Origin: Erysipelotrichaceae bacterium
GTDB lineage: Bacteria > Bacillota_I > Bacilli_A > Erysipelotrichales > Coprobacillaceae
Direction of reading: 5' to 3'
DNA length: 7,365 nt
Assembly: GCA_021200395.1 (NCBI GenBank)
Contig: JAJQGQ010000290.1
Location: forward strand, 1-7,365
Shown here piece by piece: positions 1 through 5,045 of the stretch. The translations under genes were made by a program, and so were the position numbers. The notes beneath the pieces were generated by a model. It was not told where the DNA came from. It saw only the letters and a list, made by a program, of their open reading frames with translations, and did no database searches. Numbering within the stretch: the first letter of the stretch is position 1; the number at the start of each line of letters is the position of its first letter.

Positions 1-89
1 CCACTCATAATCTCATCCATACATTGATACGCTTGTTCTCTTGTTAAATCTTGATTCTTTACTAATAATTGAATTGCTTCCTTAATCAT
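1..89 (-). CDS. trpD: Possible separately initiated trpD (anthranilate phosphoribosyltransferase), partial
   Basis: ATG 89 lies in frame inside the TrpG-TrpD reading frame and is preceded by AGGAGG (97-102) at seven bases spacing. That is a textbook ribosome-binding site. The residues after it are the ordinary start of a stand-alone TrpD, including the MDEIMSG helix. Free TrpD could therefore be made alongside the fusion. Only the first 29 codons lie in the window, so no catalytic motif of the family is visible. This entry is an alternative start of the same frame, not an extra gene. Confidence 0.5.
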   Translation of the reverse strand, partial: MIKEAIQLLVKNQDLTREQAYQCMDEIMS

Positions 90-650
90 TTTTTCTCCTC
101 CTAAAAAGTTCTTCATTATTCTTAATCCATCCTTAGTCAATACTGACTCTGGATGAAATTGTAAACCATATACTGGATAATCCTTGTGTTTAACTGCCAT
201 CACTTCATGATCATCAGTTTGAGCAATAACCTCTAAACATTCAGGTAAATCAACCGCTACTAAAGAATGATATCTAGCAACACTTATACGTTTATCAATA
301 CCTTTAAACAAAGGATCATCAGTTAACTCTATTTCTGATACCTTACCATGCATGAGCTTCTTTGCATAAGTAATTCTTGCTCCAAACACTTCACATATAG
401 CCTGATGTCCTAAACATATTCCCAAAATTGGTTTCACTTTATAAAACGCTTCAATAATATCTTCCATATTCCCTGCATCACTAGGTTTACCAGGGCCAGG
501 TGACAAAATAATAGCTTCTGGATTCATTGCTTTTACTTCATCAACTGTTATCTTATCATTTCTAACGACTTTAATATCAGGATTAACAGTGCCTACTAAT
601 TGATATAAATTGTATGAAATACTATCATAATTATGTATTAATAAAATCAT
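1..650 (-). CDS. trpGD: Anthranilate synthase glutamine amidotransferase fused to anthranilate phosphoribosyltransferase (TrpG-TrpD), cut by window edge
   Basis: The frame opens at ATG 650 and has no stop down to base 1. Residues 1-187 are a full-length class I glutamine amidotransferase (TrpG/PabA). SPGPG is at 50-54, the nucleophile elbow GICLGHQ has Cys79, and FHPES carries His166 and Glu168 of the catalytic triad. This domain supplies ammonia from glutamine to TrpE. Residue 188 onward (MIKEAIQLLVKNQDLT...) matches the usual N-terminus of TrpD, which transfers phosphoribose to anthranilate; only 29 complete TrpD codons are present. ATG 650 lies one base after the trpE stop, with GAGGG upstream, so translation is probably coupled. 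TrpG-TrpD fusions are known from E. coli and Thermotoga, but most Firmicutes keep the genes apart. Here the junction has no linker and keeps the trpD Shine-Dalgarno. The TrpG identity is certain. Whether the fusion is genuine or a lost stop codon is open. Confidence 0.9.
   Translation of the reverse strand, partial: MILLIHNYDSISYNLYQLVGTVNPDIKVVRNDKITVDEVKAMNPEAIILSPGPGKPSDAGNMEDIIEAFYKVKPILGICLGHQAICEVFGARITYAKKLMHGKVSEIELTDDPLFKGIDKRISVARYHSLVAVDLPECLEVIAQTDDHEVMAVKHKDYPVYGLQFHPESVLTKDGLRIMKNFLGGEKMIKEAIQLLVKNQDLTREQAYQCMDEIMS
90..102 (-). promoter_or_regulatory. Internal Shine-Dalgarno for trpD inside the trpGD frame
   Basis: On the minus strand the bases read AGGAGGAGAAAAA directly before ATG 89. 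In the open TrpG frame the same bases encode Leu-Gly-Gly-Glu-Lys, which forms the whole junction between the two domains. A strong site here would be expected if trpD were a separate gene. It supports either a recent fusion or dual translation. Confidence 0.7.
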
Positions 651-651
651 A

Positions 652-2103
652 TCATTGTCCCTCAGCTAAAGCTTTTAAAATAGCCGCTGCCTTATTACAA
701 CATTCTTGAAATTCCTTTTCAGGTACACTATCTGCGACAATACCTGCACCACTACCTACATAAACAATATCATTGGCTTTATAAGCAAAACGGATTGCAA
801 TACAAGTATCTAATTGACCCGTAAAATCAATATAACCAATAGCTCCTCCATATAAATAACGCTTATGTTGTTCTAATGAATAGATAAGTTCACTTGCTTT
901 AATCTTTGGTGCACCTGAAAGTGTACCAGCTGGAAGCAAGGAATCAACTGCATCTAAAGCATCACAATCTTTTCTGATTTTTCCACTAACAGTAGATCCA
1001 ATATGCATAACATGTGAAAATTTCAATATATCCATATAATTTTCCACTTTAACACTATTAAATTCACTGATTTTACCAATATCATTTCTACCTAAATCGA
1101 CTAACATATTATGTTCTGAAAGTTCTTTTTCATCACTTAATAAATCTTTGATTAATAATTCATCTTCCATGTCATCTTTACCCCTAGGTCTTGTACCTGC
1201 TAAAGGATAAGTATATAGACGATGATCTTCTAACTTAACTAATGTTTCAGGAGATGCTCCTACAACTTCTACATCCTTAGTAGATATATAAAACATATAA
1301 GACGAAGGATTGATATCTCTTAATACTTCATATGTTTTAAGTAAGCTACCAGTAGCTTGAGCTTTAAATTGATTAGCTAAAACTATTTGAAATATATCTC
1401 CTTCATAGATATGTTTCTTAGCAATTTCTACCATTTCACAATAACGATCTTTGGATAATCTAGTATTAAAGTCTTCTAATATATGTAAATTTTCTATTTC
1501 TGATTCTTGTTTTGATTGAATAATTATTTCTAAATCATCTAATCTTTTTAAACCTAATTGATATTCTTCTTCGATATTAGTTGTTTTAATATTAGTAATG
1601 AGTTTTATCTTTTTCTCTAAATGATCAAAACATACCATTGTATCAAATAACATCAAATAAACATCTGGAATGTGTTCAATATTTTCTTCATTGGTTTTTA
1701 ATGTTGGTTCATTATAATGAAAATATTCATATCCAAAATATCCTACAAGTCCACCTGTTAATGTTGGTAACGTTGGTATACGTGGACTTTTATAATGAGA
1801 TAACAGTTCTCTGATATAATCATGAGGATGTTCTATTTCGAATGTTTTTCCATCTACTTCCATCATATTATCATAACAAGCAATATGTAAAAGTGGTTTA
1901 TAACCTAAGAAAGAATAACGGCTCCATCGTTTTTGTTGATCGACACTTTCTAACAAATAACAATCTTCATTTTTTGCTTTAAATTTTTTTAATACTTCTG
2001 TTGGTGTTAAATGATCAACAGGGATTTCTTTATAAATAGGTACAATATCATATTGACCCTGATTTATAATTTTTTTTACTTCTTCTATTGTAGCCTTATA
2101 CAT
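652..2103 (-). CDS. trpE: Anthranilate synthase component I (TrpE)
   Basis: This 483-residue protein converts chorismate and ammonia to anthranilate, the first step committed to tryptophan, in complex with the TrpG domain. The N-terminal domain has LLES at 50-53, the element that binds feedback-inhibiting tryptophan in TrpE, followed by WSRYSFLG. The C-terminal chorismate-binding domain shows AGASPE-like ASPE at 283-286, PLAGTRPRG at 300-308, DLGRNDIGK at 336-344, HVMHIGSTVSG at 364-374, PAGTLSGAPK at 391-400, GGAIGY at 419-424 and GAGIVADSVPEKE at 452-464. The length is normal for the family. The frame could start further up at 2154, but that lies inside the leader terminator. ATG 2103 has AGGAGG at 2110-2115 with six bases spacing, so it was chosen. 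The gene lies directly behind a tryptophan T-box and ends one base before trpG. The LLES motif and the operon context favour TrpE over the related PabB. Confidence 0.96.
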   Translation of the reverse strand: MYKATIEEVKKIINQGQYDIVPIYKEIPVDHLTPTEVLKKFKAKNEDCYLLESVDQQKRWSRYSFLGYKPLLHIACYDNMMEVDGKTFEIEHPHDYIRELLSHYKSPRIPTLPTLTGGLVGYFGYEYFHYNEPTLKTNEENIEHIPDVYLMLFDTMVCFDHLEKKIKLITNIKTTNIEEEYQLGLKRLDDLEIIIQSKQESEIENLHILEDFNTRLSKDRYCEMVEIAKKHIYEGDIFQIVLANQFKAQATGSLLKTYEVLRDINPSSYMFYISTKDVEVVGASPETLVKLEDHRLYTYPLAGTRPRGKDDMEDELLIKDLLSDEKELSEHNMLVDLGRNDIGKISEFNSVKVENYMDILKFSHVMHIGSTVSGKIRKDCDALDAVDSLLPAGTLSGAPKIKASELIYSLEQHKRYLYGGAIGYIDFTGQLDTCIAIRFAYKANDIVYVGSGAGIVADSVPEKEFQECCNKAAAILKALAEGQ

Positions 2104-2117
2104 TTTCTTCCTCCTTA

Positions 2118-2380
2118 CAAATAAAAAACCGTCCTCGCAGTATAAAACTGCCAAGGACGGATGTTATCCGCGGTACCACCTTGTTTTATGCTTTCGCATA
2201 CACTTTATAGAATGCCACCACATTCTTAACTACTAACGTAAGTTTTTACGTCAAGGAATACTCAGCTTGCACCTTTGACCTTGCCCTCAATGGTCCATTT
2301 AATAGACTGCCACTATCTGTTTCCACCATCCAGACTCTCTAAAAGTACATCTTCTATTTTTATCTCCACTTCATCGGTTT
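2118..2380 (-). ncRNA. T-box riboswitch, tryptophan-specific leader of the trp operon
   Basis: The leader carries the T-box consensus GGTGGTACCGCGG (2168-2180). Stem I can be folded by eye. A lower helix AGTGG/CCATT and an upper helix AATAGA/TCTATT enclose a specifier loop whose 3' side reads AAATGGA. This puts UGG (Trp) at 2295-2297, followed by the usual A. AGAGAG and the GGTGGAAAC apical segment are also present. A GAAA-capped hairpin at 2187-2200 fits stem III. The antiterminator pairs AAGG (2179-2182) and GCGGA with TCCGTCCTT. The mutually exclusive terminator lies at 2123-2160. Established behaviour: uncharged tRNA-Trp pairs with the specifier and, through its NCCA end, with the UGGN bulge (here UGGU). 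This favours antitermination, so the trp genes are expressed when tryptophan is scarce. The Trp specifier assignment is inferred from the fold and agrees with the downstream genes. Confidence 0.95.
2123..2160 (-). terminator. T-box-controlled attenuator terminator upstream of trpE
   Basis: CCGTCCT (2154-2160) pairs with AGGACGG (2129-2135), and GCAGT pairs with ACTGC above a small internal bulge. The stem is followed by six T on the minus strand. The 5' arm is shared with the T-box antiterminator, so the two structures exclude each other. Confidence 0.93.
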
Positions 2381-2390
2381 ATATATGTAT

Positions 2391-2419
2391 ATGATAGACA
2401 AACTTGTAAAAAAAGTCAA
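2391..2419 (-). promoter_or_regulatory. Sigma-A-type promoter of the trp operon
   Basis: The -35 element TTGACT (2414-2419) and the -10 element TATCAT (2391-2396) are separated by exactly 17 bases on the minus strand. The expected transcription start is near 2384, just before T-box stem I, which begins around 2380. This fits a leader transcript of about 280 bases before trpE. Confidence 0.8.
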
Positions 2420-2436
2420 CCACAATTTAAAAATTT

Positions 2437-2456
2437 CATAAAAATAAAATTTTATG
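2437..2456. repeat. Perfect 7-bp inverted repeat between the divergent promoters
   Basis: CATAAAA (2437-2443) and TTTTATG (2450-2456) form a perfect inverted repeat with a six-base centre. It lies about 18 bases upstream of the trp -35 element and within the 2420-2530 spacer. It could be an operator or simply AT-rich sequence. Nothing else gene-like is visible in this spacer. Confidence 0.25.
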
Positions 2457-2507
2457 TACATTTTTAAACTTTTGTCTATTTCGTAAACACTTGAATTTGT
2501 TTGTTTC

Positions 2508-2536
2508 TTCAAAATAATCAAATAAATCCTTATGAT
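2508..2536 (+). promoter_or_regulatory. Possible promoter of the metK-radical SAM unit
   Basis: TATGAT (2531-2536) is a good -10 candidate. TTCAAA (2508-2513) stands 17 bases upstream and matches four of six -35 consensus positions. The start of transcription would fall near 2543, giving a leader of only about 14 bases that is nearly all ribosome-binding site (AGGAGG 2545-2550). TTGAAT at 2491-2496 is an alternative -35 with a weaker -10. No S-box or other SAM riboswitch motif was found upstream of metK. Confidence 0.45.
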
Positions 2537-2556
2537 ACAATTATAGGAGGGAAATA

Positions 2557-3643
2557 ATGATGAAAAATTATATTTTTACATCAGAAAGTGTGACCGCTGG
2601 TCATCCAGATAAGATTTGTGATTATATAGCAGATAGTATTTTGGACGAAGCATTAACTTATGATCCTAATGCCAAAATGGCAGTAGAAGCGACTATTAAA
2701 GATGATTTGATTTTTATTTATGGTGAAGCCAATACAACTGCCAGTCTCGATTATAAAAGTATAGCTGAACGTTGTATGAAAGAAATAGGTTATAACGAAA
2801 ATTATCGTGTTTTAACGAGAGTTTCGAAGCAATCTATGGAAATCAATCATGCAGTAGAAAAAAAATCAAACAATATATGCTGGTGATCAAGGTATTATGT
2901 TTGGTTATGCAACTGATGAAACAGATGCTTATATGCCTGCACCAATCTATTATGCCAATAAACTTGCAAAACAATTAGGTGATTTACAACATCAATCAGT
3001 TTTTCTTGGACCCGATGGAAAAACACAAGTCAGTATTGAATATGAAAATGATCATGTAAAAAGAATTGATAGTATTGTTATATCTACTATGCATAAAGAA
3101 TATGTCACTACTGATGAATTAAATAAATTGATTAGAGAAGAAGTGATTGATCGAGTTATTCCTGATAATCTTATAGATAAAAATACAAAGTTCTATATTA
3201 ATCCAAGTGGTAGTTTTATAGTTGGTGGAAGCTTTGGTGATTCAGGGACAACTGGAAGAAAAATAGTATGTGATAGTTATGGTGGTATGGGTCGTATTGG
3301 TGGTGGATGTTTTTCTAGTAAAGATCCATCAAAAGTTGATCGTACTGGTGCTTATTATTGTCGTTATGTTGCTAAAAACATTGTAGCAAATGGATATGCC
3401 AAGAAGTGTGAAATACAAGTTTCCTATGCGATTGGGCAAGAAGAGCCATTATCCATCTATGTGAATACATTCGATACAGGAAATGAAGAAGATATATATA
3501 AATTAATAGCTAATAATTTTAGCTTTAGAGTTAATGATATGATTAATGAATTGGATTTAAGAAAACCAATATATAAATATACAGCAGCTTATGGACATTT
3601 TGGAAGAGATGAGTTTAGTTGGGAAAAAATAAAGGAGATTTAA
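2557..3643 (+). pseudogene. metK: S-adenosylmethionine synthetase (methionine adenosyltransferase), split by a frameshift
   Basis: MetK makes S-adenosylmethionine from ATP and methionine. Part one (2557-2886) has FTSESVTAGHPDK, with the ATP/metal-binding His and Asp, and conserved Glu residues in VEATI and YGEANT. Part two is open from about 2866 (first ATG 2897) and holds AGDQGIMFGYATDET, GPDGKTQV, GDSGTTGRK, the glycine-rich signature GGGCFSSKD, DPSKVDR and AAYGHFGR. Homology runs unbroken across the split. One base too many in the A8 run at 2858-2865 explains it; with seven A the product would be 361 residues, short against the usual 380-400. Oddities are Ala for Glu in EGHPDK, SMEI for SPDI in the gating loop, Ser for Arg in NPSGSF (codon 3212-3214), and a clipped C-terminus. 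AGGAGG precedes two adjacent ATG codons (2557, 2560). The gene is cotranscribed with the radical SAM gene. It may be a sequencing error, a slippage-rescued gene, or a decaying second copy. Confidence 0.88.
2858..2865 (+). other. A8 homopolymer at the metK frameshift point
   Basis: Eight consecutive A follow the codons GCA GTA G. Reading with seven A continues as Glu-Lys-Asn-Gln-Thr-Ile-Tyr-Ala-Gly-Asp-Gln and joins the two parts of MetK. Reading with eight gives a premature TGA ending at 2886. Runs of this length are prone both to sequencing error and to RNA polymerase slippage. Confidence 0.75.
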
Positions 3644-3645
3644 TT

Positions 3646-4977
3646 ATGGGTATTAAAGATAAGGCAACAAGTATTGGTGTTAAACAAGTTTTAAAATATT
3701 TAGATAAAAATCCTCAGGATAATATTCCTAAGATTATTGAATGGCTAGAGAAAGCAGATGTGAATGGATCAATGGCAGAACAACTTCCAGTTGTTAAGGA
3801 AAAATTAAATGATTCAGATAACAATTGGAATCAATTAGTCATGAGTTTATATACAGATATTGATAAAGATGTTAGAAATAAATTATTTGAAAACTTTTTA
3901 GTTAATTCACTTATGAAATGGAGTAAGCGTAGTAATGAAGTTAAAGAGCAATATGGATGTAATGTACCATGGCTTATTTTATTAGATCCTACAAGTGCTT
4001 GTAATTTGCATTGTACTGGATGCTGGGCTAGTGAATATGGTAATCGTTTAAATTTAAGCTATGATGAAATAGATAATATTGTTCAACAAGGTAAAGATTT
4101 AGGTATCTATATGTATTTTTATACAGGTGGAGAACCAATGGTTAGAAAAGAAGATATTATTAAGATTTGTGAAAAACATAATGATTGTGTTTTCTTAACA
4201 TTTACGAATGGTGCTTTAATCGATGAAAATTTTGCGGATGAAATGTTAAAAGTTGGAAATTTTGTACCTGCAATCAGCATCGAAGGTAATGAAGAAGTGA
4301 CTGATGCAAGGCGTGGAAAAGGTACATACCAAAAAGTGATTAAAGCTATGAAAATTTTAAAAGATAAGAAATTACCATTTGGTGTATCTTGTTGTTATAC
4401 AAGTGCTAATGCTGATTCTATTAGTAGTGAAGAATTTATAGATCAATTGATTGATTTCGGAGCAAAATTTGCATTTTTCTTCCATTATATGCCAGTTGGT
4501 AATGATGCAGTAACAGACTTATTACCTAATCCACAGCAAAGAGAAATGATTTATCATCGTATTAGAGATTATAGAAATACTAAGCCATTATTTACAATGG
4601 ACTTCCAAAATGATGCTGAATATGTAGGTGGATGTATTGCTGGAGGACGTTATTATTTCCATATTAATCCTAATGGTGATATGGAACCATGTGTATTTAT
4701 TCATTATTCTGATAGTAATATTAGAAAGAATACATTATTAGAAGCGTTATGCAATCCATTATTCATGGCTTATAAAGAAGGTCAACCATTTAATGATAAC
4801 ATGTTAAGACCTTGTCCGATGTTAGAGAACCCTGAAAAACTAAGAAAAATGGTTCATGATACAAATGCTAAATCAACAGATATGGAATCTGTAGAATCTG
4901 TGGATCATTTATGTGATAAATGTGTAGATTATGCTTCTAATTGGCAAGTTAAAGCCGATGAACTTTGGAATAAATAA
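3646..4977 (+). CDS. Radical SAM enzyme with C-terminal auxiliary-cluster cysteines, substrate unknown
   Basis: The 443-residue protein carries the radical SAM iron-sulfur motif CNLHCTGC (Cys119, Cys123, Cys126), the GGEP SAM-binding motif at 161-164, and FTNGALI at 186-192. These indicate a 4Fe-4S enzyme that cleaves SAM to a 5'-deoxyadenosyl radical. A cysteine-rich C-terminal part (Cys330, Cys349 in NPNGDMEPC, Cys390, Cys423, Cys426) looks like a SPASM/twitch-type domain holding a further cluster. Residues 1-105 are predominantly polar and helix-like and carry no motif I recognise. No signal peptide or membrane segment is evident, so a cytosolic enzyme is likely. A TTG start at 3619 is possible, but ATG 3646 has AGGAG (3633-3637) at eight bases and was chosen. 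It starts two bases after the metK stop, so coupled expression with a SAM-producing gene is likely. No precursor peptide or other substrate gene is seen nearby. The family is clear; the reaction is not. Confidence 0.9.
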   Translation: MGIKDKATSIGVKQVLKYLDKNPQDNIPKIIEWLEKADVNGSMAEQLPVVKEKLNDSDNNWNQLVMSLYTDIDKDVRNKLFENFLVNSLMKWSKRSNEVKEQYGCNVPWLILLDPTSACNLHCTGCWASEYGNRLNLSYDEIDNIVQQGKDLGIYMYFYTGGEPMVRKEDIIKICEKHNDCVFLTFTNGALIDENFADEMLKVGNFVPAISIEGNEEVTDARRGKGTYQKVIKAMKILKDKKLPFGVSCCYTSANADSISSEEFIDQLIDFGAKFAFFFHYMPVGNDAVTDLLPNPQQREMIYHRIRDYRNTKPLFTMDFQNDAEYVGGCIAGGRYYFHINPNGDMEPCVFIHYSDSNIRKNTLLEALCNPLFMAYKEGQPFNDNMLRPCPMLENPEKLRKMVHDTNAKSTDMESVESVDHLCDKCVDYASNWQVKADELWNK

Positions 4978-4978
4978 G

Positions 4979-5010
4979 CCCACCCTTTTCCCTCCGGTCA
5001 CAGTGGTGGG
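4979..5010. repeat. GC-rich inverted repeat after the radical SAM gene
   Basis: CCCACC (4979-4984) and GGTGGG (5005-5010) can pair across a 20-base loop that contains CCCTCCGGTCACAG. This short stretch is much richer in GC than anything around it. It begins just after the stop codon and lies before the terminator. It has no T-tract, so it is not itself a typical terminator. A remnant of a dispersed repeat is possible but cannot be tested from one copy. Confidence 0.4.
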
Positions 5011-5017
5011 AAATGTT

Positions 5018-5045
5018 AAAGGATCACGATAACGTGATCCTTTTT
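5018..5045. terminator. Rho-independent terminator between convergent genes
   Basis: GGATCACG (5021-5028) and CGTGATCC (5033-5040) form an eight-base-pair stem with an ATAA loop. It is extended by AAA/TTT and followed by five T on the plus strand. It ends the radical SAM transcript and overlaps the stop codon of the convergent methyltransferase (5044-5046). It may work in both directions, although the T-tract on the minus strand is weaker. Confidence 0.9.

Noticed and set aside
2104..2154. Upstream extension of the TrpE reading frame to ATG 2154
   Set aside because: The extra 17 codons lie in the T-box terminator stem and T-tract. They have no ribosome-binding site, whereas ATG 2103 has AGGAGG at six bases.
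2420..2556. SAM riboswitch (S-box or SMK) in front of metK
   Set aside because: No S-box core or other SAM-aptamer pattern is visible on the plus strand. The predicted leader is only about 14 bases, too short for an aptamer.
2858..2865. Classical -1 ribosomal frameshift site (A_AAA_AAA) in metK
   Set aside because: A -1 slip leads to the third frame and not to the frame with the rest of MetK, which needs +1 (or -2). No stimulatory structure was recognised.
3619..3645. TTG start nine codons upstream for the radical SAM gene
   Set aside because: It overlaps the end of metK and lacks a convincing ribosome-binding site. ATG 3646 has AGGAG at a good distance.
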